Positions 9,804-18,842 are shown, counted from the stretch's first letter. The stretch: DNA of 64,000 nt from Rossellomorea sp. BNER (GCA_024213275.1 JANAVG010000018.1:1-64000); one strand, 5' to 3'. The notes: generated by a model not told the origin, from the letters alone. Made by a program: numbers and translations.

Positions 9804-10235
9804 ATGAAAATAAATAGTTTTTACCCTGTTATTTTGACAAAGCAAGTTGAGGAAAGTTCAAAATTTTACACTGATTACTTTGGATTTGATATCGTATATA
9901 AAGCGGATTGGTATGTAAGTTTAAAAAAGTCCAAGAGTAACATTCCCTTTGAATTGGCACTCCTAGATGCCTCACATCCCACGATTCCAGCTGCTTACCA
10001 AAAGTCAGTGCAGGGCTTGATTTTGAACTTTGAAGTGGAAGATGTGGATAAGGAGTACCATAGACTCATTATTTCCGAAAAACTCCCATTGCTTCTTGAT
10101 ATCCGCGATGAGGAGTTCGGACAGCGACATTTCATAACAAGTGACCCTAACGGTGTCCTAATTGACGTAGTAAAGATCATCCCTCCTTCACAAGAGGAAA
10201 GCACTCAATACGTTGAGAAGGTATGGTCAAAATAA
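9804..10235 (+). CDS. VOC (glyoxalase/bleomycin-resistance) family protein
   Basis: The 143-residue protein has the vicinal-oxygen-chelate layout: an N-terminal [20 protein letters not shown] half and a C-terminal [15 protein letters not shown] half. The family includes glyoxalases, dioxygenases and drug-binding resistance proteins; the substrate cannot be inferred. GGAAAGGAG precedes the ATG. A TetR-family regulator follows on the same strand after 98 bp, and a palindromic operator lies upstream. A regulated detoxification pair is therefore likely. Confidence 0.85.
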   Translation: MKINSFYPVILTKQVEESSKFYTDYFGFDIVYKADWYVSLKKSKSNIPFELALLDASHPTIPAAYQKSVQGLILNFEVEDVDKEYHRLIISEKLPLLLDIRDEEFGQRHFITSDPNGVLIDVVKIIPPSQEESTQYVEKVWSK

Positions 10236-10333
10236 TAGGAAAACAAATGAGTGAGAGGAAAGCGGAAGATCCAGAGGCTCTAGGTCTATTGGAATTTCTA
10301 TGAGTAATAACAAGAACAGGAGAATTACTTTTC

Positions 10334-10918
10334 ATGAAAAGAAGTAAGGAAGAAACCAATGAAACAATTAGCCATCTCAAAGAAGTAGCTAGAAAGCATT
10401 TTACCGAGCATGGCTATGCTGCTACTGTGTTGGATGAAATAGTTAAGGAAGCTAAATTAACACGAGGGGCAGTCTATCACCATTTTGGAAGTAAGAAAGG
10501 ACTCTTTCTCGCTGTACTAGAATCTGTTCAAAGAGAAGTTGCAGAAAAGGTTGAAACTGAGTCAGCCCAAAGCAAGGATGTATGGGACCAGCTAATTCTT
10601 GGATGCCGTGCCTTCGTTACCGCAGCCGTCGAACCAAAAAATAAGCGCATCATGCTTATAGATGGACCGGCCGTCTTAGGATGGGAAACTTGGCGAAGCA
10701 TGGATGAAAAAGGCTCTATGCGGCTATTACACGAACAACTTCAATTAATGCATCAGCAAGGGTACTTTGAATCAGTATCCATTGATGCGTTAACACATAT
10801 CCTCTCAGGTGCGCTGAATGAATCTACCCTATGGATTGCACAGAGGCCCAATGTGGTGGAATCGGTGGAGGAAACGATGAAAATCATCTCTCTGTTGTTG
10901 GAGAGATTTAGATCTTGA
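10334..10918 (+). CDS. TetR/AcrR family transcriptional regulator
   Basis: This 194-residue protein has an N-terminal TetR helix-turn-helix (HFTEHGYAATVLDEIVKEAKLTRGAVYHHFGSKKGLF, residues about 20-57). The helical C-terminal ligand domain is of the TetR_C type. ACAGGAGAATTAC is the ribosome site. It is co-directional with the VOC gene and probably represses both from the palindrome at 9749-9761. After the stop, 10925-10955 holds a hairpin TGCGCTG/CAGCGCA. Confidence 0.9.
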   Translation: MKRSKEETNETISHLKEVARKHFTEHGYAATVLDEIVKEAKLTRGAVYHHFGSKKGLFLAVLESVQREVAEKVETESAQSKDVWDQLILGCRAFVTAAVEPKNKRIMLIDGPAVLGWETWRSMDEKGSMRLLHEQLQLMHQQGYFESVSIDALTHILSGALNESTLWIAQRPNVVESVEETMKIISLLLERFRS

Positions 10919-11110
10919 ACGGATTGCTGCGCTGGGGATAATTCTTCAGCGCATGCTTTCCGAAAGCAGTAAAGGTAAAGAAAAGAGAATTCAAATTCAT
11001 TAAGTATTATATTTAATAACTTCTGCATGGAGTCCTTTAGAGTTTCGATATACCTCTTTTACTTATGTATGGTTCCCCTGATGTTTCTATGTGAGAACTA
11101 ATCACTTTAC

Positions 11111-11497
11111 CTAGTTATCAACTCTACCTTCATTTAAAAATTTAACGATCTGTTCTAAGTATGTTTCAGCTTCTTCAATTAGTTCTTTTTCTCCCTTATT
11201 CCACTTTTCTCTTTGCTTATCTACTTGGAGAAATGAATTTGTAATCTCTGGGTTTCCTTGTGTAACTTTTTCAACCATTTTAATCCACTCTTCGGCTAAT
11301 TCATATGCAAGGCTATGGATGTTGTTAAATGCAATTTTGTAAATCCTTTGTGGATATGTTCTTCTTCCTACCTTGCTTTTAGAGCTATATGGGGGACTTG
11401 AATAAGTACGAAGGTATATGGAGTAGGAGGAAAAAGGTTTATTCTCGTCGAATAATAATTTCGGCGGCTTAATAAAAGGGGAGAAATCGAAATGCAC
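11111..11497 (-). CDS. Hypothetical protein, doubtful start
   Basis: This 128-codon frame has a plausible C-terminal two-thirds: a charged, helical region from RRTYPQRIYKIAFNNIHSL to the end. Its first 40 residues run back over the promoter and start codon of the divergent GNAT gene and look unlike protein. No convincing ribosome site was found for the ATG at 11497. It may be a 5'-truncated gene or one with an unusual start near 11370. No family recognised. Confidence 0.35.
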   Translation of the reverse strand: MHFDFSPFIKPPKLLFDENKPFSSYSIYLRTYSSPPYSSKSKVGRRTYPQRIYKIAFNNIHSLAYELAEEWIKMVEKVTQGNPEITNSFLQVDKQREKWNKGEKELIEEAETYLEQIVKFLNEGRVDN

Positions 11498-12010
11498 TTA
11501 AAAACATATAAGTTAATGGAAGCGACAAATATTATGTTAGATGAAGTGAATGAAATTTATTTAAAGTGTCGGGATCAGTTAATTCAGAATGGGATATTTC
11601 AATGGGATAACCAATACCCTAACAAAGATTATTTTAAAGAATGTATAGAAAATAAAGTTCTATTCGTTTTAATGAACGATTCAGAAATAATAGGACATGT
11701 TGTCCTTAATGAGTGGGAATCCGAAGAGTGGGAAATTATCCCATGGAAAGAAAGTAAACCTATTATGATACACTCTCTAATGATTAATCCTCTGTTCCAA
11801 AGTAAGGGGTTAGGAACGGTTTTTGTAACACGATGTGAGGAGTGTGCTATTGAGAAAGGATACAATAGCATTAGATTAGATGCATTTTCTGGTAATGAGA
11901 AAGCTATTCATTTATATAATAAACTCGGCTACCAAAAGAGGGGCAGTGTTTCTTTTAATTCAAAACCAGATGGACATCAAGAATATATTTGCTTTGAAAA
12001 AAAACTGTAA
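11492..12010 (+). CDS. GNAT family N-acetyltransferase
   Basis: This 172-residue protein contains the acetyl-CoA-binding segment SLMINPLFQSKGLGTVFVTRCEECA (motif A, Q/RxxGxG/A type). The motif-B region NEKAIHLYNKLGYQKRGSV follows. AGGGGAG lies seven bases before the ATG. The acceptor is unknown; the acidic loop EWESEEWEIIPW is atypical. It is monocistronic, with a terminator at 12095-12152. Confidence 0.9.
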   Translation: MHLKTYKLMEATNIMLDEVNEIYLKCRDQLIQNGIFQWDNQYPNKDYFKECIENKVLFVLMNDSEIIGHVVLNEWESEEWEIIPWKESKPIMIHSLMINPLFQSKGLGTVFVTRCEECAIEKGYNSIRLDAFSGNEKAIHLYNKLGYQKRGSVSFNSKPDGHQEYICFEKKL

Positions 12011-12094
12011 AATTATAAATAGTTCAGAAGTATAGGGATCACCATTTTTCCTTTTCTCTATGTAAGGCTTATATCCACTATATATGCCTCTATA

Positions 12095-12152
12095 AAAGCC
12101 AAAAGTATGCAAGTTTTTATACATAACTTGTTATTTTTGGCTTTACTTTTTA
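12095..12152 (+). terminator. Terminator of the GNAT gene
   Basis: AAAGCCAAAA (12095-12104) pairs with TTTTGGCTTT (12135-12144), with an inner CAAGTT/AACTTG stem and a following ACTTTTTA. A second hairpin AACGGCATTGGTA/TACCGATGCCGTT sits at 12209-12243. Confidence 0.7.
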
Positions 12153-12349
12153 ATTTAAAAACCTCATTTACTTATGATACGGTTCACCGTGGTTATTTAA
12201 GAGGCAAAAACGGCATTGGTATACTGTACTTACCGATGCCGTTATAGTCTAACCGTCATCAATTTCATTTTTTGAGGCTCTTTACTGAAATTAAAACCGA
12301 AATGGCAAACGTTTTGACCTTCTGGTATATAAAAAAGCAAGGGGTTCGG

Positions 12350-12420
12350 ATTGTCCATATATATGAATCTTTGAGGGTTTCTTCTATACTTTATGGTTCC
12401 TGACACCTTGGTTTTGGAAC
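12350..12420. repeat. Interspersed short repeat (copy near 12.4 kb)
   Basis: TCCATATATATGAATC, GAGGGTTTCTTCTATA and ATGGTTCCTGACACC recur with variation at 22640-22710, 36270-36320 and, inverted, 38881-38945. It lies between the GNAT terminator and the GTGCAT array. The frame 12242-12490 runs through it and is not a gene. Confidence 0.5.
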
Positions 12421-12498
12421 AACCCTTTGTTTTTATACGTAATATCAGGATGATAAGTTTGGGTTCCCTTTTTGATTCGTTCTCCAACATGTTAAAAT

Positions 12499-12606
12499 GT
12501 GCATAAATTTAAAATCTGGTGCATTCACCTTGGATTTTCGTGCGCAAAATTAGATTCTTGTGCATTTCCTAATCGTTTTGGTGCATAAAATCAAAAAGTT
12601 GTGCAT
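12499..12606. repeat. Phased GTGCAT array (six units, 20/21-bp spacing)
   Basis: GTGCAT (GTGCGC once) starts at 12499, 12519, 12540, 12560, 12581 and 12601, that is spacings 20, 21, 20, 21, 20. Sequence between the words is AT-rich and varied. The reverse-complement array at 38740-38847 has the same six units and the same alternating spacing. It lies between two convergent genes. Confidence 0.9.
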
Positions 12607-12691
12607 TACCACATACCAAGTCAAGGAAATTGATGATTCTCCTTATGCATGGATTGGGTTGAAATGATTAATCGTATGAATTTTAAGGAAA

Positions 12692-12745
12692 ATCAAAAAA
12701 AGAGCCGTCTGATAGTAAGAATTTTACTTCAGACAGCCCTATCTT
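12692..12745. terminator. Hairpin, likely bidirectional terminator, repeated near 38.6 kb
   Basis: AGAGCCGTCTGA pairs with TCAGACAGCCCT around a short AT-rich loop, flanked by A7 on the left and TATCTTCTTT on the right. It can end the FUSC gene on the minus strand. A related inverted copy lies at 38628-38672, also next to a GTGCAT array. Confidence 0.65.
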
Positions 12746-12807
12746 CTTTAAGGTGAACTCGGATGATCCGACAGACTTATAATATTTAAGTAATCGATTG
12801 CTTTACT

Positions 12808-14982
12808 TTACTCTTTTTTAGCTCCCAATCCAACCCCCAATGCCACTAGGGATTGATTAATTCGCCACACATAGTAGAGATGATGGATTAGATCACGATG
12901 AGCTTGTTTACGTTTTGGAGCCAATCTTTCAATCTTCTCTCTTTCATTTTCCAAATGATAGATCACGCCATTCCGCTCGGTTCCTTTAATAATCTTACGA
13001 AGCACTTCTATATTGTGATCTAGCTTGATTTCCATCGTTTCGAAGGTTTCCACAAGCTCATCAGGGTATTCAAAGTTTTTACGATAAGATGAGGCAACTA
13101 GATGTTTTGCATAATAATTAATCGCAGTGAAAATCGTAACCCATCGGGATATGCCCGTATGACTGAAAGCTCTATCTTGCTGAAGCAGTGTTTGTGCTTG
13201 ATCTTTTATCGTTTGCATTTTCTGATCAATTTCAAATGCCCGGTCTGCAAGTCCTTTCACATTAACATCTTCCCTAAATCCACGAACATAGGTGGTCAAA
13301 TACGGATTCAGCTCCATTAAAAAGTCGTCAAAGGTATCAGCGACTTTGTCCTTTGTTTTCTTTGGAAAAATAAAGGCGGAGACGATAAAGGCAATAGCTG
13401 CACCTGCAATGGTATCGATTACCCGGGATCCCATTAGTTCAAGAGAGATCCCTCCTAATAAAATATCGTACATAAAGGCTACAAGCATGGTAATAAACAT
13501 ACTCATCATCGTATAGGAAACCGTGAACACGTAAAAAGCTAGAAATATAACGAAAAATAATAGGGTGATTTCAAGGACAGTATGACCTGAAACTAGCTTC
13601 GCCAACCCAAATCCAATAACAGCCCCAATAATCGTTCCAAATGACCGCTGGAACCCTTTTGTATAAGTCCTTCCTACGGATTCAGTACCAAGTAACACAA
13701 TAAACGCCGTTAGAAGAACCCAATAAGGCTGTGTTGGAGAAAGGATTTGTCCAACGATAATAGACAAGGACCCTGCTACCAATGCTTGATAAGCCTTTTT
13801 CGTGGAAGGCTTTAATCCCCCTACTTCTGGATTTTCAGATTCACCTTCATCAAGAGTCTCTGATTTAAGCTCCAATTTCTCGAGATCCTTTTCCTGACAT
13901 TGGAGCGCCTGCTGAATGGTTGTTGCCCCTTCAATGACGTGATTTGTAATCGATTCGATTCGACGAATAAGATATAACCACTTTTCTGGCTTTCGATCTT
14001 CATCGAGTAAATCGTTCAGAAGAAACCGTAACGCTTGCAAAGCTTTTTCTGCCTCTTCTAAATGTTTAAGTTCATAATTATGAGCCAGGACCTCTGCGTC
14101 CCTTAGTGCTTCAACCACCCAAACTAAGAATTTCCGTAATTCCTCATACTCAAGGGCATCTGATTTTTTCAGTTTTTGAATGGAGTCGGTTAACGTCTCA
14201 ACAAGCATTTTAATGTCAAAAACATAAAGCCTTAGTTGGGAGGTTTGAAGCCCTGGCCATACTTTTTCTACATCATGGGCATTCAAGTCACTTGAAACGG
14301 ACCTTGCATATTCACTCAGTTTATGAACATTTTTTTCAAGGCTTCTCAACCTTTTCGGATTCGTTTTTGGATCCTCAATGATCCTGATTAGTATAGAAAA
14401 CGTAAGATTGGATTGAATATGAAAGGAACGCATTCCTCTTTTCAAAACCTGTGCTGAATCTTTGAAGATATGGAAGTTGTATAAATACGCAAACATGGCT
14501 CCGATTAAAGCTCCCATATAAAATAACGGAAGCTGTTCAGGCGTTACTTTTATAATCGAAGAAATATAAATGGTCATAAAACCAATCATGCATAGGGAAA
14601 AGTAGCGAACCTCAAACTTAGTTAGATAAAAGGCGTTGAAAATGACAAGGATCATTAAGACATCAATAATAAAGAAAGAATTAGCAAAGACGGAACCTAG
14701 TGTAACGCCCAGGCAAGCTGAAACCCCAAGAAGCAAGGTGGTTCCTTTCTTCTTCTTTTCTGTTTCATCCATGACGACCATGATTCCCATCATCCCCGCC
14801 ATCCCGGAAACAATAGCTGGGGTGATGAGATCGTATCCCATTGCTCTCAATATCCAAAGCGTCACGAATACTCCGGATATTAAACTAATAGTAGCTTTCC
14901 CAGCTTGCTGAAATCGTTTCCTTCCTGGATCGGAGGCAAGGAGTCTCCCAAGCCAATGATGTTGTATATGTAATCTTCGCAT
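12808..14982 (-). CDS. FUSC-family (aromatic acid exporter-like) membrane protein
   Basis: The 724-residue protein has two FUSC modules. One hydrophobic block lies at about residues 28-165 and a second at about 400-545 (TKKAYQALVAGSLSIIVGQILSPTQPYWVLLTAF). Each is followed by a long soluble helical region rich in charged residues. This duplicated layout matches YccS/YhfK/AaeB-type proteins, thought to export aromatic acids or related compounds. The ligand is unknown. The start at 14982 has only a weak site (GAAGG 14 bases upstream), so the start is less certain than the family. Monocistronic. Confidence 0.85.
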   Translation of the reverse strand: MRRLHIQHHWLGRLLASDPGRKRFQQAGKATISLISGVFVTLWILRAMGYDLITPAIVSGMAGMMGIMVVMDETEKKKKGTTLLLGVSACLGVTLGSVFANSFFIIDVLMILVIFNAFYLTKFEVRYFSLCMIGFMTIYISSIIKVTPEQLPLFYMGALIGAMFAYLYNFHIFKDSAQVLKRGMRSFHIQSNLTFSILIRIIEDPKTNPKRLRSLEKNVHKLSEYARSVSSDLNAHDVEKVWPGLQTSQLRLYVFDIKMLVETLTDSIQKLKKSDALEYEELRKFLVWVVEALRDAEVLAHNYELKHLEEAEKALQALRFLLNDLLDEDRKPEKWLYLIRRIESITNHVIEGATTIQQALQCQEKDLEKLELKSETLDEGESENPEVGGLKPSTKKAYQALVAGSLSIIVGQILSPTQPYWVLLTAFIVLLGTESVGRTYTKGFQRSFGTIIGAVIGFGLAKLVSGHTVLEITLLFFVIFLAFYVFTVSYTMMSMFITMLVAFMYDILLGGISLELMGSRVIDTIAGAAIAFIVSAFIFPKKTKDKVADTFDDFLMELNPYLTTYVRGFREDVNVKGLADRAFEIDQKMQTIKDQAQTLLQQDRAFSHTGISRWVTIFTAINYYAKHLVASSYRKNFEYPDELVETFETMEIKLDHNIEVLRKIIKGTERNGVIYHLENEREKIERLAPKRKQAHRDLIHHLYYVWRINQSLVALGVGLGAKKE

Positions 14983-15145
14983 TGTGTCATCATACCTTCA
15001 GTTAACAATTTATTGAGCAAGTGTTTCTTTATTATCGTACCCAATCTTATTGTATATAGGCTACTTAGATGTAGAGAATTGTGCAAGTTTCATGCTTAGG
15101 TGGAAGGGTGAAGCTTGAGATAATGATTCGGTATTTAAGCGGCAA

Positions 15146-16009
15146 CTATAATCCGTTGCGAATCTTTTCATATAGCCCAGTCATTCTCCTTCGAGCACTT
15201 TCTCCTTGTTGAAAGTCTTGTAATTCATCGATAAATAAATGAGTCAGCATCACAGATGTATCAAATTGATAGAGCCATTTAACGATGTTTGGTACCCGCT
15301 CGATTTCAGATTCAAAGTTTGGGTAGCCACTGATAAAATCTTCATTTAGGAAGCCATAATCTTTAATTCTCATTAGCTCTAAAACAGGGTCACCAATCAT
15401 CGCATTTGTCCAGTCAAAGATTGCTTTTATTTTTGATTGTTGAAAGATAAGGTTTTCTGGACGAATATCCATATGAAGTAGACAAGATTTAGCTGGATAG
15501 GAGTTTAGAATGGTTTGAAGTTCAAAGCTATTAGGCAATGGAAAACGTTGATTCAAGGTTTTTTCAACCTTAAGTATTCTCTCTACGATTCGCTGTGAAA
15601 GAGATTGATGAAAGTCTATTTTCATGTCAGGTAGTTCTGTCATTGTATGTAATTGATAGGTTAGCTTCCCCATTTCTTTAAAAGAAACCTCTTTATGAGT
15701 GCCGTTCACAAATTCCTGAATCATAAAGGGCAATGCTTCATCATTCTGAAAATGATATATTCTTGGAACAGGTATGCTGTGTTTTCCGCAATGGTTTGTA
15801 AGTAAGTACTCTTTTTCCAGCCCCGATTTGAAGGTTGGATCCATTTCCCATGGAACTCTTATAACCACTTCTCCCCATTCCATAGTGGCTGCTTTAAACA
15901 CGCAATTTTCTACCCCAGATGCGAAAGGGGCGACCGTCAATAATTCACAAATTGGTTTACATTCTGTTTCTATTCGATTTAATAGATGACTTGTATGCTG
16001 TAGATTCAT
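15146..16009 (-). CDS. Aminoglycoside-phosphotransferase-fold (APH) family protein
   Basis: The 287-residue protein has the APH kinase catalytic loop HMDIRPEN (179-186; D181 and N186 as base and metal ligand). FDW at 198-200 is followed by GDP at 206-208. Such proteins phosphorylate small hydroxylated substrates, including antibiotics, homoserine or choline; nothing here fixes the substrate. Its ATG lies three bases after the methyltransferase stop, so the two are one operon. Confidence 0.85.
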   Translation of the reverse strand: MNLQHTSHLLNRIETECKPICELLTVAPFASGVENCVFKAATMEWGEVVIRVPWEMDPTFKSGLEKEYLLTNHCGKHSIPVPRIYHFQNDEALPFMIQEFVNGTHKEVSFKEMGKLTYQLHTMTELPDMKIDFHQSLSQRIVERILKVEKTLNQRFPLPNSFELQTILNSYPAKSCLLHMDIRPENLIFQQSKIKAIFDWTNAMIGDPVLELMRIKDYGFLNEDFISGYPNFESEIERVPNIVKWLYQFDTSVMLTHLFIDELQDFQQGESARRRMTGLYEKIRNGL

Positions 16010-16012
16010 TTT

Positions 16013-16726
16013 TTACCCCTTCTTTTTAAACAACCCTGCCCATAGACCAGATACTCCAAATACATGTTCCTGTTCCTCTACATTTCGCATTTTTCTTATT
16101 TCTATCACCTGAAAATCGGCAAAGATCCTCCTTAGCTTTTCCTCGGTAAAGCCAAGTCCACCTTTAAGGCTGCGTTCCCGATATACATCATAATCCGTCA
16201 TTTTAGAGCCGCCTAATTGACCGTCCTCAACAAAACAAGTTAGAGCAAAATGGCCATTCGGTTTAAGCGTTCGATTCAAGAGATTTTGATAATCCATTCT
16301 TCGGTGTGGGGCGATATGATGGAAGCAGCCGGAATCATAAATGAAGTCATATTTCGTTGATTCCTGAGGAAGTTCAAAGATGTTTTTTTCAAGAAAGTTT
16401 ATTGCCAGATTACGTTCTAATGCCCGTTCTTTGCCCCACTGGATAGCTTCACTTGACGAATCCACGGCATCAACCGTGCATCCTTTTTCTGCTAAAAAAA
16501 TCGCATTCCTGCCTGGGCCACAGCCTAGTTCTAGAACATGACCCGATCTAATGGTCTTATTTGCAAAGTATTCTACTAGGTTTTCATCGGGAGCATTTTT
16601 TAAAAAGGGTATTTTTTTATTGCGATCCGTATAGAATTGATCCCATTCAAAGCGAGATTGTTCTTTTAGTAAAGTATCTAACATTGTTAACACATCATCT
16701 GCTGTTTGGATGGTTTCCTTACTCAC
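16013..16726 (-). CDS. Class I SAM-dependent methyltransferase
   Basis: This 237-residue protein has SAM motif I VLELGCGPGR (64-73), acidic motif II VDAVD and the motif DFIYDSGCFHH, as in small-molecule methyltransferases of the tellurite-resistance/thiopurine type. It is the first gene of a two-gene operon with the APH-fold gene downstream. That pairing hints at tailoring of a shared small molecule, which is inference only. Confidence 0.88.
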   Translation of the reverse strand: MSKETIQTADDVLTMLDTLLKEQSRFEWDQFYTDRNKKIPFLKNAPDENLVEYFANKTIRSGHVLELGCGPGRNAIFLAEKGCTVDAVDSSSEAIQWGKERALERNLAINFLEKNIFELPQESTKYDFIYDSGCFHHIAPHRRMDYQNLLNRTLKPNGHFALTCFVEDGQLGGSKMTDYDVYRERSLKGGLGFTEEKLRRIFADFQVIEIRKMRNVEEQEHVFGVSGLWAGLFKKKG

Positions 16727-16859
16727 CTAAGTTCCTCCCCTTAGCATTAAAATGATTACTGGTACCACTTTATTCCACCCTATTATTATTTTATCAATTA
16801 CCCTTCTAAAATAGTAGATGAATATAATGATAATAGGCCATTTTATTTCGCTCTACCTA

Positions 16860-17045
16860 CTACTCTTCCATTACTTTTTTAAGGTATAAATAATGATCAT
16901 TCATTTTCCTCTCATTTGCCTTGAGATATTGCTCCTTTTGCAGGTCTTCGTTCTGTTTTAACGCCTCTTGACCATAATCCCCGATTTCCTCTATAATCTG
17001 ACTTGTCTGTTCTCCAACTTCTACATCCTCTTTTATAGATGACAA
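16860..17045 (-). CDS. Small hypothetical protein (61 aa), TTG start
   Basis: This is a highly charged helical protein (LSSIKEDVEVGEQTSQIIEE and onward, ending KKVMEE). The TTG start follows ACGGAGAT, which lies inside the end of the upstream small gene, overlapping it by 13 bases. The two could be coupled genes, or one roughly 97-residue gene split by a frameshift. No family recognised. Confidence 0.5.
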   Translation of the reverse strand: MSSIKEDVEVGEQTSQIIEEIGDYGQEALKQNEDLQKEQYLKANERKMNDHYLYLKKVMEE

Positions 17046-17152
17046 ATCTCCGTCATTTTAAGAAGTCTTTCTTTATCAAATTGATTGTCTTCTTTCTGTT
17101 GTCCAATTAGATCATATAAAATCTCTATCCGCATTTTCGTTTGCTCTTTCAC
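17033..17152 (-). CDS. Small hypothetical protein (39 aa), GTG start
   Basis: A GTG at 17152 is preceded by AAAGGAGGAAATCAAC, one of the best ribosome sites in the window. It encodes MKEQTKMRIEILYDLIGQQ and 20 more residues, ending KMTEICHL. The charged helical style is like the overlapping next gene. Function unknown. Confidence 0.55.
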   Translation of the reverse strand: MKEQTKMRIEILYDLIGQQKEDNQFDKERLLKMTEICHL

Positions 17153-17187
17153 GTTGATTTCCTCCTTTAATTAACAGATGGTAGAAA

Positions 17188-17222
17188 AAAGGGTCCGAAT
17201 TTCCCATCACTCCGGACACCCA
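17188..17222 (-). terminator. Terminator behind the gdh remnant
   Basis: On the minus strand GGGTGTCCG pairs with CGGACCC, followed by TTTTTTCTACC. It is the original terminator of the truncated glutamate dehydrogenase gene. Confidence 0.8.
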
Positions 17223-17234
17223 CCTGAATCTTTA

Positions 17235-17616
17235 TTAACAATCAATCGGCATTTTCCAACTTTTAATCCACCCACGGGCCTTCATGGCTTCCGCAAGTCT
17301 TCTTACTCCTACTAAATAAGCGGATTCACGCATGCTAACATTTTTCTCTTCCTTCATCTTTTGAACACTTTCAAAAGCATTTATTAAAATCTCTTGTAGC
17401 TTCTCGTTTACTTCATCTTCTTTCCAGAAATAGTGCATAGAATTTTGTACCCATTCAAAATAGGAAACGGTGACGCCACCTGAGTTACATAAAATATCAG
17501 GAATCACAAAGATATTTTTTTCTTCCATGATTTTATTCCCTTCAGGTGTGGTCGGACCATTTGCTGCTTCTGCCACAATTCCCGCCTTGATCATAGGGGC
17601 TGTTTCCCCTGTTATC
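17235..17616 (-). pseudogene. Glutamate dehydrogenase, 3' fragment only
   Basis: The frame reads [20 protein letters not shown], then [20 protein letters not shown], then [20 protein letters not shown]. That is the C-terminal third of a RocG/GudB-type NAD-glutamate dehydrogenase, about 125 of some 425 residues. The N-terminal substrate domain is missing. At about 17616 the text switches, out of frame, to the N-terminus of an IS256 transposase. The enzyme (glutamate to 2-oxoglutarate plus ammonia) cannot be made from this copy. Another gdh may exist elsewhere in the genome. Confidence 0.9.
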
Positions 17617-17867
17617 ATAGGCACTGGCATGTAAGTATTCATCTCTTTCTTTTTCCATGAATTCATTTAATACTAATACAATTGAAGATTTTACTACTGT
17701 ATCCAGATTAGAATTCATAACAGAATCTTTTAAAATATCCAAATCTAGGCTAAACTGTAACTGAGTCATTTTTATTCCTCTTTTCAATGTTTATCGTCGT
17801 TGAAAACATTGTTGACAAGAAAGAATAAAATGACTCTTTCTTTTTACACAATTATATGGACTTAATC
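17617..17867 (-). mobile_element. Truncated IS256-family element (terminus plus first 51 transposase codons)
   Basis: From ATG 17769 (ribosome site AAGAGGAAT) the minus strand encodes MTQLQFSLDLDILKDSVMNS, continuing through [19 protein letters not shown], the N-terminus of an IS256-type DDE transposase. After 51 codons it joins the gdh fragment. Bases 17795-17867 equal bases 1-73 and end in the IS terminus. The rest of the transposase and the other terminus are gone, which indicates a deletion that took the IS 3' part and the gdh 5' part together. Confidence 0.88.
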
Positions 17868-18008
17868 CACTGAAACCATAATGACGGTCACATAAGAGGC
17901 TTTTCATACCGTGAAAATGCGTAATAGCCATAATGACGGTCACATAAGAGGGCTTTCGTACCGTGAAAACGCGCGGAAACCAAAATCACGGTCACAAAAC
18001 AGGTTTAA
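17868..18008. repeat. 52-bp tandem array next to the truncated IS256
   Basis: AATGACGGTCACATAAGAGG starts at 17880 and 17932, with a diverged copy 52 bases further (AATCACGGTCACAAAAC). Each unit has ACGGT and, about 24 bases on, ACCGTGAAAA. Period and core agree with the array at 74-250, which lies in the opposite orientation. Confidence 0.88.
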
Positions 18009-18009
18009 T

Positions 18010-18041
18010 CAGTCCCCACCTTAGCCATATCTCGGGGACTG
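18010..18041. terminator. Inverted repeat, possible end of the dpp-ykf operon
   Basis: CAGTCCCC pairs with GGGGACTG across a 16-base loop, 56 bases past the stop of the last gene of the operon. No long T-run follows on the minus strand, so termination is only possible. Confidence 0.4.
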
Positions 18042-18096
18042 AACAGGAACAGTATTCAACTTCTCTCTGATTTCTGGTAATTCATCATAAAACCAC

Positions 18097-18804
18097 TCAT
18101 ACGCTGTCTCGATATTCCTTTAAATCCTCTAAGGAGCTATTTTTAAAAAGTCCTTCTAACTGAACATAGACCTCTTTCGGTAAATGCTTTGAGATACTGA
18201 CGATATAGTAATCATGATTAATCGGTTTATATTTAATTCTTAGTAATTCTATTAAGGGCTCCAAAACGAATTTTTGGTAATACCCTATTGCTTCTATAAA
18301 CTTTCCCCTAGCTATGTATTTTTCAGCTCTCGCCTTCTGTTTTATTGTATTTTCAAGACTAATCAAACGTTTGATTAGTTGCTGGTGAAGCTTGTTTTGA
18401 TCCAGTGATTGATACTGTATAATCGCTTTCTTATCAAAAATAACATCAGGAACTTCACTTTCATTTTCTCTTGTGAACTTGAATCCCCTACTCTCGCTTT
18501 GAAGCGTAACATCTAGAAATAATGAATCAGGAGTTCCTTGCAAATGATAAACTTTATTTTTTAGTAGAGGCTGATGGCTTTCCTCGGCATTCAAGTCTAA
18601 GGGAGCCATTTCTAGCAAAGTCTTTTCAAGCAATTCAAAGATATCAGTTTCAAATCCGTCCACAACATCTAAAACGATATCCAAATAAGAGTATTCATCA
18701 GCACTTCCTGTTCCATCTGACCCTTCTAACCACATGGCATTTACATTTGCGTTTTCTATTAAACTTTTTTGTAACTGGGATAAAATGATTTGCTTTGTAA
18801 TCAC
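18097..18804 (-). CDS. Nucleotidyltransferase-fold protein
   Basis: The 235-residue protein has LEGSDGTGSADEYSYLDIVLDV, a variant of the GS-x-D-x-D motif of aminoglycoside-adenylyltransferase-type nucleotidyltransferases. The second acidic residue is shifted and an extra GTG sits between, so activity is uncertain. A helical C-terminal domain follows. It starts with GTG 18804 after AGAGGTG. It lies 38 bp behind the serine hydrolase and may be the last gene of the dpp-ykf transcript. Confidence 0.65.
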   Translation of the reverse strand: MITKQIILSQLQKSLIENANVNAMWLEGSDGTGSADEYSYLDIVLDVVDGFETDIFELLEKTLLEMAPLDLNAEESHQPLLKNKVYHLQGTPDSLFLDVTLQSESRGFKFTRENESEVPDVIFDKKAIIQYQSLDQNKLHQQLIKRLISLENTIKQKARAEKYIARGKFIEAIGYYQKFVLEPLIELLRIKYKPINHDYYIVSISKHLPKEVYVQLEGLFKNSSLEDLKEYRDSV

Positions 18805-18842
18805 TTTTCACACCTCTTGGAGAGAATCGGAGCGCTCCTCTA

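Noticed and set aside
12242-12490. An 82-codon minus-strand frame
   Set aside because: It runs through an interspersed repeat found at three other sites and lacks a ribosome site.
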